Shown here piece by piece: positions 1 through 10,770 of a stretch of 64,000 nucleotides of DNA. The DNA lies in assembly GCF_001723175.1 (NCBI RefSeq), contig NC_064656.1, positions 930,001 through 994,000 of the forward strand. Direction: 5' to 3'. Source of the DNA: Penicillium oxalicum. Taxonomy: Eukaryota; Ascomycota; Eurotiomycetes; Eurotiales; Aspergillaceae. The translations under genes were made by a program, and so were the position numbers. A model generated the notes under the pieces. The model was not told where the DNA came from, made no database searches, and worked only from the letters and a program-made list of their open reading frames with translations. The number at the start of each line of letters is the position of its first letter. The first letter of the stretch is position 1.

Positions 1-227
1 TTCATGGTATACCGCAATTTTTTTTTTTTTCGCTCCAAAGTAGTTTCTGGATTGTGAAGGATCTGATCCACAAGTAGTTTGCAGTTAGAGGCTGTTCCGA
101 ATGGATGTAAGCCCGCATGTGTCTGGGATTCTTAGGTTGGATGACTTGCCCATAGCCACGGTGATTGTCTGTCTTTTTCGTCTTCGACAGATCGTCTGGA
201 GGTTGTAAGCTTATTACACCCCCAACG

Positions 228-1855
228 ATGGCGAATACTCCTCTGCAAGATGCGGCTCTGGGGATATTGATTGTATTCACTGCTCTTGGCGGGATCGCAG
301 TGGGTTTGCGACTCTGGAGCCGGAAGATCAAACGATCGGCACTGAGTATTGGTGCGTATCGCATGGCACTCCATCGATCGGCTATTGAAGATCATCCGCT
401 GATTGATTCGACCCAGATGATTATTTGATGGTGATAGGATATGTATGCCTTCCACGAGGTCGCAGTTTTGCTGTTCTGCATTCGAGTCATGACCGCGAGC
501 TCACGCAAGAACCTTATAGGCATTGTCTGTTGTCCAAACGGTCACATCCTGGTATTGTGAGTATGGAAAAGGGCCCCTACTCAGCAGGCGAGAGATCATC
601 TCGCATTCGGTGGGCGCGCGGGACACTGACTTGAGGAAAACCTCAGACATCAAGGCCAACTATGTCGGATGGCATAAAAAACAAATACCGGTGGAAGAAT
701 ATAACCTCAAGACGGCGATGATTGTAAGCACTCGATGAGAGTTCAGGGGAGGCCATGTTGTCAACTGTCGGGATGAAGCTGACACTGGGTGCACAGTGGA
801 ATTATGTCGTTCAGCTCGTCTACAACCCAGCATTGACGTTCATCAAGCTGTCTATCTTGATGTTTCTGCGCCGACTCGACAGCCGTTCCCGCATCGTCAC
901 AATTCTTATTTGGTTCTCCACAGCTTTCGTAATCGGTCTCTTTGTCACGGTTCTCTTTGTCGACATCTTTCAGTGTCGTCCAGTTGCGCGTGTCTACGAT
1001 TTCTCGCTGCAAGGCTCATGTATCAATCAAGGTGTCTTTTACGTTTCGACTGCGGCATTGAACCTGTTCACGGATCTCGTGGTGATGGCGATTCCAATCA
1101 TCATCACATGGAAACTTCAAATGCCCGTGCGACAAAAGGTGGCAGTATGCTTCATCCTGTCTCTCGGTGGAATGTGAGTGAAACTGCCCATGTCAGACGG
1201 ATTTTCCCTCGCGTTCCAAACTTTGAGCCATAAGGGGAGAAAAGAAAGGGAAAAAGGCCCTTCCAAAGTACATGACGCTAATTCTAGCCTGTCATCAAGT
1301 GCGACTGCCATCGGAGTCTGGCGCATTGTCATCCTCGCCCAAGCCTTTATCGTCAAAGCGCCGAACCCAGATCCCACATATGACATCAGCTTCGTTTCTT
1401 CGGCCGTCGAGTGCAATGTCGCCGTCATCACCGCCTGTGCCCCGTCGCTGAAATCTATTGCACGAAAATACATCCCCAGACTACTTGGCACCTCACGCCG
1501 CGATACCTCCGGCTATGGGGCTGGAACGAGCGGCTCGCGCAGTCGCTTTCCGGGATCGAAAATATTCACGGGAAACAAGTCACAGCTCCGCTCCAACGCG
1601 GACGATGACTACGAGATGGGCAATGCAACGGCTGGGGCCGCCGTCAGTGCTGGTAACCGGGGCAGCGGGCATTTTGACATGCGCAAGTATCGTCGCAATG
1701 GAGACAGTGTCAGTCTCAGCAGTGGGAGCTTGGAAGGAGCCACCGGGATTGTCAAGACGATGGATGTGTCGGTCAAATACACCGATGGTCGAGGGACCAT
1801 GGAGGACGGGCGGTCCAGAGACAACAAGCATTCAAGTGTCGACAGTCTCGTATGA
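228..1855 (+). CDS. Fungal rhodopsin-domain (SAT4/PTH11-like) integral membrane protein
   Basis: Six exons: 228-351, 417-442, 520-556, 647-723, 797-1173, 1300-1855; the sum is 1197 nt (398 aa). The protein has about seven hydrophobic segments. The first (about residues 7-27) is followed by SIDDYLMVIGYAL; later come VYNPALTFIKLSILMFLRR, a segment ending near FQCRP, and LGGIATAIGVWRI, an order typical of the fungal rhodopsin-like membrane family (PF20684 type). The last about 150 residues are a Gly/Ser-rich cytosolic-looking tail. All five introns are phase-consistent GT-AG; the third has a CTGAC branch-like site. Proteins of this family are plasma-membrane receptors or receptor-like proteins, mostly of unknown ligand; I see no basis for naming a ligand or for opsin function. 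The start is the first ATG in frame. The small middle exons (26 and 37 nt) are the least certain part. Confidence 0.8.
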
Positions 1856-3127
1856 GAAAGTGGAAAGCGACCAGACCTTTCTTCCCCGATGGCGAGTTCC
1901 CGAATCAAAGGGGGGAAAAGACAAGACTTTTTCCCTTCCATGTGTTGTGGGAGGACATTCGACTTGTCCCAAGTCTTGGAACCTAAACCGAGATCAAATC
2001 AGTATAATTAATGCCTTCTTTGAGAACCGAGGTCAATTTTGAGGCGACGTGATACCACCTAGTTGTCTCCACGAGGCCCCCCAGAGCCCAGATCTCCGGA
2101 ATGAGAGTCCTCGCAGAGTGCCGGGGCGCTGGTACTGGTACATCCTGGTGCCCGGATCTCGGAAGGTGTTTAGCGGACTTGGTCTAGGCCAGGTAGTGGA
2201 AACGTGGTTGAGGGCTTGATCATGGGAATTGTTCATGCTCAATGCGGCCACACGGCCTGTTGGGGGGGCTGGGCTCTGGTTGATCTCGTCCTCGAGGCCG
2301 TATGCAGGTTCATTATCCACCCAAGCAAATTGCTGAGAATGGAAAGGTCTCCGAATGAACGGACATCTCTCCACGCGATCTCTAACTATCCCGAACTTTT
2401 TCGCGAGTCAAAAGGGAAGAAACAGACCAGTCAGTAAATTTAATTCGAGGAGACAGGCTCGTAGTGGAAATGAATGACGGTCTCGGAGACGATCATCTAT
2501 CATCCGCCAAGAGCGTATTCGCGTCCCCTGGCGTCCGCCCATGGCCAGCAAAGCTTTTCAAATAATTGGGATTTCCGGTAGAGAAGCATTTTATTGAGCT
2601 GCGATAAGTGAGGTGTCTCAAGTATTGATTTTTCGCGCGGTCGTTTCCAGATTTGGATGTCGCAGCGTCGGGTATCATGCACGTCAAGTGAACCATATTT
2701 GGGGTGCCCCCACTACCCTTGAAAAGCCCGTGAACCTCCAATTCGAGAAAATAGTGAAAGTTGACCGAGTCATTGACTTTGCATTGCTATTAGACTTCTA
2801 GAAGCTCTTAGCTTGGGATAGAGCTAATCGTAGGGAACTGTAGCATCTTAGATCCCGATTAGGCTCGTTTTTGCGCCCAAAACCTATGTTTGACATTTGG
2901 AGGAGACAAGATGGGGTTACGAGTATAAGCTGCCCGCAAGTATCAAGTCAGGAAATTCGCATTTATAAATGAGGTGACTCTCTGCTTGTTTCCTTGAATA
3001 GATTTCATCTCTCATCTTGCTTTCCACCAAAGGCTATAAGAGGACAGAGAAAAGACTCCAGTCGAGACCCTAGGTGCACGCTGCAACACTCTTCTCCCCT
3101 CCTCAGGGCAAAGGAGCTTATTTCACA
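1856..3127. other. Intergenic region
   Basis: No convincing coding sequence. It separates the membrane protein gene from the downstream hydrolase on the same strand, so it should hold the terminator of the first and the promoter of the second. The short ORFs here show no C-ending codon bias and overlap each other on both strands. Confidence 0.6.
2961..3040 (+). promoter_or_regulatory. TATA-like elements upstream of the FSH1-like gene
   Basis: ATTTATAAAT lies at 2961-2970 and GGCTATAAGAGG at about 3032-3043, roughly 165 and 90 nt ahead of the ATG at 3128. Position and sequence fit a core promoter. This is motif matching only. Confidence 0.3.
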
Positions 3128-4099
3128 ATGGTTGGCTATATCTTCTCGTCCGAAGAAGATGCAAAAATTCTGATGTTACATGGTAAGAAATTCACCAAGA
3201 TTGGACTCTTTAAGTGTTGCTTCAATTGTGCTAGGAGCAACAGTTTACACCCTTTTCATTTTCAGGAAATGGACAATCGCAAGATTTTTTCGAACGCAAG
3301 ACTCAATTTCTTCAGGATGCGATACACGAGATGCTACTAGATCAGCGGTCGGAGAACACCTCAAGCAGTGAACTTCGGAATGTCCAGTTTGTCTATCCTT
3401 CTGGGATTTTGCCTGCCAATCCTGATCATTCATTTGATGAAGAGCCCGGCAGTATGCGGTCTTGGGGATACGGAGATCCCAGATACGATCAAATCGTGGG
3501 CATCGAGCGCGCGGTTCATCACGTCCTTGCGGTGATGGAGACTCAAGGCCCTTTTGTCGGTATCGTCGGATTCTCTTCTGGATCTGCGGTCGCGGCAATA
3601 GTGACCTCCTTGTTGGAAAAACGGAAATCCATATGCGGGTTTCGCCTCAACGTCAGTGCTAGACTCTATGTTCTCCCTCGATATTTCGTCTGGTAGGTGA
3701 GGCACTGACACATTCCGCTGCTAGTCGACTCATCCTCGGCTCAAGTTTGCAGCTTTCTTCAGCGGCTTCCAACTCGAGCATCCTCGTTATCGGTCAATCT
3801 ACAGCACTCAAATAGAAACGCCCACCTTGCATGTCATTGGAACTTTGGACGCAATGATCTTACCATCACAGTCCCTGCGACTCGTTGCCTCTTGCGACAG
3901 ACCCGAGGAGTTTCATTTCTTCGGGGCCCATTATGTCCCTCGATCAAAGGCATTGATCGAAACCTTTAAAGCGTTTGTGAAGGGTCATCTTATCGACGAC
4001 GACACGGATGCAGAGGACAACTGGGAGGATTTTGATGATTTGCCCAACAGCTGCATCACTGTTTTAACCAAGACAATGGACTGTGCACACTGGGTGTGA
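3128..4099 (+). CDS. FSH1-family serine hydrolase
   Basis: Three exons, 3128-3182, 3266-3651 and 3725-4099 (816 nt, 271 aa). The N-terminal ILMLHGNGQS after splicing is the oxyanion-hole strand of the FSH family of alpha/beta hydrolases. The nucleophile elbow is GFSSG (family GFSQG), the acid is probably in GTLDAMI, and the base in FFGAHYVP near the C-terminus, giving a full Ser-Asp-His triad in the right order. The first intron splits the Gly of HGNG. Family members are small cytosolic esterases or thioesterases, and some relatives sit in polyketide clusters; no biosynthetic neighbours are visible here. The acidic tail DDDTDAEDNWEDFDD is a local extension. The substrate is unknown. Confidence 0.85.
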
Positions 4100-4490
4100 T
4101 ATACAGTTATAGCTAGCTAGGTATATTGAGACCATCAAGACATGATTGGAGTGGACACGGGTGTCATGGTGTCTTGTGCTCACTTGGACATGGTGAACAA
4201 GAAATTATGACAGATGCGATACTCGTACATCCTTTGATATTCTTTGCCCCGAGAGCATGCGAGCTGTTACATGGAAAACCTCAGTGATAATTTCAACGGG
4301 AACATCGCCGATCGTGACGATGAGGGGAAACCTTTGCTGTCTCCAATAATTTTACCCCAACTTTTTGTGCCTCGGGAGAGGTTTGACTTTACCTTGTCTC
4401 TTTCCCCTCCAACTTGCAATACCTACACGTCGTCCAGTCTTTTCTCACCTTGGAGGATCTGAGAGATTGAATTTCAGCAAGTTTTTCATT
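4100..4490. other. Short intergenic region
   Basis: It lies between the FSH1-like gene and the aldehyde dehydrogenase on the same strand. It contains a C/T-rich stretch (about 4390-4450) just upstream of the dehydrogenase ATG, typical of a fungal leader. No gene seen. Confidence 0.5.
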
Positions 4491-6232
4491 ATGGCGCAAC
4501 AGTACGAGCTCCCGTTCAAGGTATGTGTGATCGCTCGTCTCTCTAGTCCACTGCGCATGTCCAGCTTCAGTAGTCCTCAGCATAGATGGCGGGGGCCACT
4601 TCGGAAAGAAGTCCGAAGTGTTTGCCCATGCAGATGAACATCTTCCTTTCGCGCCATGAAGAATGTCAACACAGGCTAAGTCGTCGGTACAACCACTAGC
4701 TTCAAGATCCGTCTTTACTCCATTTTGACTCCTTTGTCGGCAATGCATGGGTGACAGCCAAGAGCGGAAAGCGCTTCGAGGTAGTTGACCCAGGTACTGA
4801 CACGACATGGGCGAGCTGTCCCAACAATAGCGCCGAGGACGTGGACGCCGTCGTGAACACGGCACACGCTGCCTTTGAAGAATTCCGCAAAGTGAATCCC
4901 CGTCAACGCGCCCAATGGTTGCTCAAGTGGCACGACTTGGTGACGGAGGCCAAGGACGATCTCGCGCAAATCGTCACCCACGAGACTGGGAAGCCTCTTG
5001 CCGAATCTTACGGTGAGCTCGATTACTCGCTCGGATTTCTCTGGTGGTTTGCTGGAGAAGCAGAGCGCATTCAGGGATCGGTCTCGGTGCCTGCTGCGCC
5101 CAATCGCCGGCTGTTCACGATCAAGCAGCCGATCGGGGTGGCAGCTGCGCTGGTACCTTGGAATTTCCCAATCGCGATGGTGCTGCGAAAAGTTGGCGCA
5201 GCACTCGCAGCTGGATGTACGATGATCGTCAAGCCCAGTCCTGAAACGCCCATTTCCGCACTTGTGCTAGCCGAGCTGGCGCAACGCGCAGGAATTCCCG
5301 CCGGAGTCTTGAATATCTTGACAACAGACTTGGAGAACACTCCGTCTCTGAGTGAAACACTGTGCAAGCACCCACTGGTCAAGAAAGTGACTTTCACGGG
5401 CTCGACCCGAGTTGGCAAGCTAATCGCCGCTCATTGCGCACACGGCTTGAAGAAGCTCACTCTCGAACTCGGGGGAAACTGTCCGTTCCTGGTGTTCGAT
5501 GACGCAAATCTAGATCAGGCACTGGATCAGCTGATGGCGCTCAAATGGCGCCATGCAGGCCAAGCCTGTATCACAGCCAACCGTATCTATGTCCAAGCCG
5601 GCGTCTACGATCGCTTTGCGTCAATGTTGAAAGAGCGCACGAGTGCTCTGAAAGTCGGTCATGGTGCTGCGGACGGTACCACAATGGGTCCCTTGACCAC
5701 TCCCCGCAGTATTGACAAAGCCATCGCTCAAGTTGAAGATGCTCGCAAGCACGGTGCAGAGGTCCTGCTGGGAGGCAACCGGATGAGCGCGCAAAAGGGA
5801 TACTTTTTCGAGCCAACCATTCTCACAGGAATGACAGACAAGATGCAGATTTCGCATGAGGAGTCCTTTGCCCCTATCGCGGCATTGTACCGGTTCGAGA
5901 GCGAGGAAGAAGTGGTAAATTTGGCGAATAAGACTAGCATGGGTCTAGCCAGCTACGCTTTCACCAAGAATATTGATCGGATGTGGCGCTTGCTCGAGAA
6001 CCTTGAGGCTGGCATGATCGGTATGAATACGGGTATGTTTTTTCAAGCGTCTCCTCGATCGTTCGCATCTCACAATGCTAATGCGGTGCTCGAAGGAAAT
6101 TCATCTGCTGCTGAATCTCCGTTTGGCGGCATGAAGGAATCAGGATACGGTAAAGAGAGTGGCAAAGATGTTGCCGTCAACGAATATCTGGTGACCAAAA
6201 CGGGAACTCTGACAATTGAGGGCCAATACTGA
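4491..6232 (+). CDS. Aldehyde dehydrogenase, probably succinate-semialdehyde dehydrogenase
   Basis: Exons 4491-4520 (encoding MAQQYELPFK), 4700-6032 and 6096-6232; 1500 nt, 499 aa, normal for the family. It oxidises an aldehyde with NAD(P)+; the closest remembered pattern is the GabD/Uga2 branch (last step of the GABA shunt). Visible motifs are VPWNFPIAMVLRKVGAALAAG (Rossmann and active-site entry), FTGSTRVGK, the general base Glu266 in LELGGNCPF and the nucleophile Cys300 in GQACITANR, plus the C-terminal SPFGGMKESGYGKE. The 34-residue Glu-Cys spacing matches the family. The second intron (63 nt, no stop codon, branch site GCTAATG) can be read through by mistake, which adds 21 residues inside MNTG/NSSAAESPFGG. 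No mitochondrial leader is obvious. Substrate choice between succinate semialdehyde and other aldehydes is inference. Confidence 0.9.
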
Positions 6233-6641
6233 ATGCTTGAGATTAGTGGACACAGGAGAGGTGTCTACTGGACGAGGTCAACACCTGTTTACTGTGGCAG
6301 TAGCGCTTGAGTAGAGAGACCAGTGTGTCTTGAGGCAGAAACACTCTGATGAAGGGCTAGTGCAGACGGGTGTCGGCGGTCGTCGGAATTTTCAAGTAGG
6401 AGAATCGATTTGATTGTTACTTTATTCGAGACTGGGATACTTTGAATATTAAAAGGTAAAATTTGGATTGAAAGACATTAATATTAACCTTGGTAAATTT
6501 AATGCGGCCTGGACAGATACGGAGGCATCTTTGAGCATTGAAGTATCGTTTGACAATAGAGGGGTGACAAGAATAAGTTCCGCGGCCGAGACTCCTCAAT
6601 CGCATTGTGTTCTCATGCCACTGCGCCTTTGAAGTAGTACC
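6233..6641. terminator. Convergent 3' intergenic region
   Basis: AT-rich segment between two genes facing each other (dehydrogenase on plus, chitinase on minus). It must contain both 3' ends. The A/T-rich core at about 6415-6500 is the best candidate for the polyadenylation zone. No gene seen. Confidence 0.45.
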
Positions 6642-8099
6642 TCATGCATTGCTCACACCATCCTGCATGGCTTTGAGATGCGCAAAAGAGTCAGTGTCCT
6701 CGCCCAGCGACCACGCCATCACTCCACCAATGTTCTTAGCCTTGACGATGTCCGCAAACTTGCGAGCAATCAGCTCCGGAGTATCCCAGGACCAGAACAG
6801 ATTGGTCGACTCATCCCAGTAGTACTGACCACCAGCCTTGTCGTCAGTCATGCCGTCCTTAGTGGCGCGACGCCAGGAATCGGTGATAGAGATGCCCTTG
6901 CAAGTGCCGTAGTCAGACTGGCATCCAGCCATGCAAAAGTCGTCCCCGGTGCCACTTTGAGCAAATTAGCAATTCGGCATTAAGAAAGAAGTTGGGGGAT
7001 GAATCTTGGAGATCCTTACCAATTGCCATACGCACTGCAGCAAGATCCCTCGGGACATTTGGAAGCCTCAGCATATCCACACTTGCCGTTGGAGGACGCC
7101 TTGAGATTAGCGGGAGGAGCAGCCATATTGCCCTTCTCGAAGGTAAAGGCACCGCTCTTTCCATTGTCAGAACCATCGTCGTTCTCCAGCTGGATGACGC
7201 TGCAGCCAATGGGGTGCTCTTTGCAGTCGGACTTGGGGTCGGTGGTGAACCATTTGGCGTAGTAAGCAAAGCCAAGGTTCAATTTCTCAGGCTCAGCACC
7301 AATATCAAGGTATGCCTGGATGGTGTCGAGGGATCCTTGCACATCGGTGTGGTGCGCGGTGACATTGTCGCGACGATTCATGAGATCGTATGTCATAACA
7401 TTGACCATATCGACCGACTTGAAGATGGCTGGACCCTGCTCTTTGGTGAAGGCGATGAAGTCCTGGCGGCGGCCGGGAACCGCAATAGACAGGACCTTGT
7501 CACCAATGGCTTCACGAATAGCCGCAAGGAACAAGGGATAAGTCTCGATTTCGTCGACCTTGGCCGAGTTGGGAACTTGCTTGTAGTCCTGGCCGTTGCC
7601 GCCGGGATACTCCCAGTCAATGTCTACACCTGATATCAGAATCCAACACTAGAATGACAAGATAAAAGGGTTCCATACCAACACCGTCAAATTTGTTCGC
7701 ATCCAGCATTGCGGCGACATTTTTCGCAAAGCGTTTCCGTGATGTTTCGTCTTTGGCCCCTTCGGAGAAGCCCGCTGTATCGCCCCAGCCACCAATTGCA
7801 ATCATGAGCTTCGTGTCGGGTCCGAATCGCTTACGCATGGTATCCACGGGCTCAAATGGTGTGAACGCGGGAGTAGAATCGGAGTTGAAGATTTTTGTGG
7901 GAGCAAATGCCATGATTGCATAGTCGATGCCGGCTGTCTGATCGCTCCCGGGAAGATCGACAGTGTGATATCTGAGCGTCACATGAGTCCCGGCTCAATA
8001 AGACTGGGGGAAGCCAACATACTCATCGATGTACATGCCGAAGCGTAACGCAACGGCGCTTCGAGCGGCCAGCAGGCCGAGAGCGATGCGCTTCAGCAT
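6642..8099 (-). CDS. Secreted GH18 chitinase with inserted type-1 chitin-binding domain
   Basis: Exons on the minus strand: 8099-8023, 7971-7679, 7629-7020, 6954-6642 (430 aa). A hydrophobic N-terminal signal (MLKRIALGLLAARSAVA) indicates secretion. GH18 landmarks are GIDYAIMAFAP, LMIAIGGWGD, the catalytic DIDWEYPGG with acid Glu, SVDMVNVMTYDLM and C-terminal GGVMAWSLGEDT. A hevein-like (ChtBD1) module with about eight Cys, GKCGYAEASKCPEGSCCSAY to FCMAGCQSDYGTC, sits between the last two, that is inside the catalytic fold. Its central Cys codon is split by the 65-nt intron 6955-7019. The enzyme should hydrolyse chitin in the wall or medium. Two alternative donors (7678 and 7684) for the intron ending at 7630 change the catalytic motif by two residues. 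It converges with the upstream dehydrogenase. Confidence 0.92.
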
Positions 8100-8586
8100 C
8101 ACGTAAACCTCTGCACGAAATTCCCAACACTTGGTAATTCTAAAGAAAGCTAACACAGCAGCGTCTTGAGGGCAGCCCGAGTGTGAGGGTACAGGCCCAG
8201 ACTGATCTCGAAAGATATAGGAGAGTCGTGAGAGGGCGTGGCTACGCTATTAAATTGGCGGCAGGGTCAAACAGTTCTCCAGGTATGAACCTGGTCTACA
8301 ACTGCTTTAAAGTGTCGAGCCCTCACATAAGAAATGGCAAAACACTCGTTGAACTAGACCGTCGATAGTTTCCTATATCGGTCAGAATGCGCGTGGGCAG
8401 AGCCTGCACCCTTCATAGTCAACAATGCAGCCCAGATATTCGCCTGTGATGCATAGAAGCAATGTGTGGAGTGCACGCGCCTCACTGCATCCCTGTCTCG
8501 AGGTGGAGCTAAAGCGGAGCCTTGCCGCAGTTCAATATCGCACCAGTATCTTGATCGTGAGTTAATCATGGGGAGAGGGCCACAAG
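8100..8586. other. Promoter region of the chitinase gene
   Basis: It lies upstream of the chitinase start on the minus strand. No coding sequence is convincing; one 71-codon frame at 8354-8569 lacks codon bias. Confidence 0.4.
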
Positions 8587-8965
8587 TCAGAGAAATCGGG
8601 CGTTCGGAATGCCCAGCACGTTGAAAGGCTTCGTGTCGAATCGAACATGAAGGGTGTCTATTGGGTCAAAGAACTTCATATTTGAGAAGTGAAGCAAGCT
8701 TGAATCAACAGAGAACCGGTAAAGTTGTTTCTGCGTTAGGAAGGGATCAGTCACTATGCTGACATGCCAGGCCGGGGACACGTCCATTCCGTAGTACATA
8801 ACATTCCTATGCCGTTGCGGAATTTTGTCTCAAGAACACATTCTCCAATCATGATCTGGAACACAACCGTCTGTGACAGGTTCAGCTGTATCAAAGGAGA
8901 CGAAACCTTGGGGCTGAAAGACGAAGCAAATGCCGTTGTTGCGTAGATGTGAACACAGAGATCTC
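8587..8965 (-). pseudogene. Possible decayed or unresolved small gene
   Basis: On the minus strand a coding-like segment runs from about 8965 to 8803 (…SPKVSSPLIQLNLS…VFQIMIGECVLETKFR) but has no ATG and meets TAG upstream. A second segment, 8758-8587, continues in another frame (…FLTQKQLYRFSVDSSLLHFS…FNVLGIPNARFL) and ends with a stop. A phase-consistent GT-AG intron of 44 nt (8759-8802) could join them; otherwise one frameshift is needed. I do not recognise the family. The missing start and the position between two solid genes suggest a relic, though an upstream 5' exon is possible. Confidence 0.3.
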
Positions 8966-9161
8966 TAAACTACATTCTCCCTCCACCGAGGGTCAAAAGG
9001 ACATGGGAGGCATTACGTGACAGGGGGAACTTTGAAAACTTGGATTATGCAAAACTCAAGGGGTATAAGATGTGAGTTAGTAACACAAGACACGAGATGA
9101 TAGAACGGGGTTGGTAAATGTATGAGAAGAAGACAAGAGAGCTAAATGGGCCGCTTGCTTT

Positions 9162-10770
9162 TCAGTTCCAATGCCGCCGAATGATGGGCCGTGCGGGATC
9201 CCACGGACCGATGACTACATTCTTGTACTTCTGCAGACTGATGAGCCACCAGCTACAGCCACCCATGGCGAAGGCAGTCAAGAGGCTGCCAAGGAAGGAT
9301 CCAATGACCGCGGAGCCCCAACCTCCACCCAGTGTCGTGCCGACAGCACCTCCGGCGATGATGACCAGGCCCAGCGTCAGCAGGACATGACCGGTCCAAG
9401 ATTTCTGACGTAGTTGACGCCGGAAGATGGGGAACAGCCCAAAGACTTCCATGGAAAACAGCATCAGACTGAACACGTGGGTGGTGGAAGGCAAACGGGA
9501 TGCCAGCACGGTGGATGCCATCACCGCAGCATTGGTGGAGAGCGAAGCTGGGAACTTGGTTGTGGCGCCAGCACCTTCTCCACTCCCATAGTCAAATGAG
9601 AATATGTTCATGATCAATAGCCAACAGCTCAATGCCCAGATAGAGTCACTGGCGGTCGATTTTGTCAGAGATTTGAGAATGGGACTCAGTCCCAGCAGTG
9701 AAAAGTAGATGAGAAACGCTGATTTTACTGTTGCCAGCCGCTGACGATTACGGGATGAGAACAGCGATGCTCGCTCGATTTCCGGCAAATCTGCTTGAGC
9801 AACAGCAGTGCCGGGAGACGCCGAGGACACCGCGGAGTGTAAAGAGGAGTCCCCAATCCCACCAGGACTGGCGTTCTCATCGGCAGCCAGGTGGGACATA
9901 CCATCCTTGGATGCCGTCGGAGAGATTGAGAGACCAAGCCCGTGGATGGTATCTGCTTTTGCGGCAGTCGACTGGGGGTCGTTGGCAGATGGATTGGGCG
10001 CACTGGCGATCGAGCTCGAAGTAGACTCGTCATCCTCTCCCCCGACACCGACGATGTTTCGTGCGAGCTCTGTCTGCTCTTCCCAGATCCAGTTGTCCCA
10101 CAGGATCCAGCCCATGGCTGTACCGACACTACCCCAGCAAACAATCGAGACGGGGCTCACCCGATCTTGGACGATGCCGACGAAGCAGCAGATGAAAATG
10201 ACGACTGAGCAAACATGCTGGACGATAACAGTCGAGTCTGCCACCAGAGGCCAGAAGTCGTAGGGCCTCACACGGGGGTTTCTTTGAAGGTGATCCAAAA
10301 AGGTCTCGGTGTCGGTATAGTTATCGGGATCTGTCGTAACGAACATTAGGCTTGAGAATGCCACAAGAGCCCATGCTCACTCGCAGCATGTGTGAAAAAA
10401 AAAACTTACACGACTGTTTGACCCAGAGAAGTTTCTTCCAAGCGCCTTTCCGCCTTCGACGCGCGCCTGAAGCACCAATCTTCCCCGCGTCCTTACGGGT
10501 GAGGTCGGCACCAAGGGTCCCGCGCGATGGCAACAAGGTCGCAAGGCCTGAATCGGCCACCCTCAAAGAACGCAACCCATCCTCGTAATTCAGTGGCACA
10601 GAGCGCACCCGTGATAGGGAATGATTGAAGTAGGCATCCTCTGGGGCAAGTCGATCAGGGTCAGGGATACGCTCTGGCCCGGGGGACTCAGGGCCTGAGA
10701 CTCGATTCGGGTGCGTGTCGACGGGAACGGGCGGTGGAATTGGGAATAGTGACGAAGCTGGTGAAATCAT
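9162..10770 (-). CDS. GPI2: GPI-GlcNAc transferase complex subunit GPI2 (PIG-C)
   Basis: Exons 10770-10410 and 10330-9162 (1530 nt, 509 aa). The splice joins WKKLLWVKQS to YPDNYTD, the diagnostic start of the PIG-C domain. This is followed by a conserved block (STVIVQHVCSVVIFICCF) and several membrane spans, and the protein ends with KYKNVVIGPWDPARPI, typical of the family. GPI2 is an ER membrane subunit of the complex that transfers GlcNAc to phosphatidylinositol, the first step of GPI-anchor synthesis. Two oddities are a long Pro-rich and basic N-terminal region (about 110 aa) and a Ser/Ala-rich insert of about 100 residues (roughly 212-308) between membrane segments. The start is the first ATG in frame (MISPASS…). 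Confidence 0.92.
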
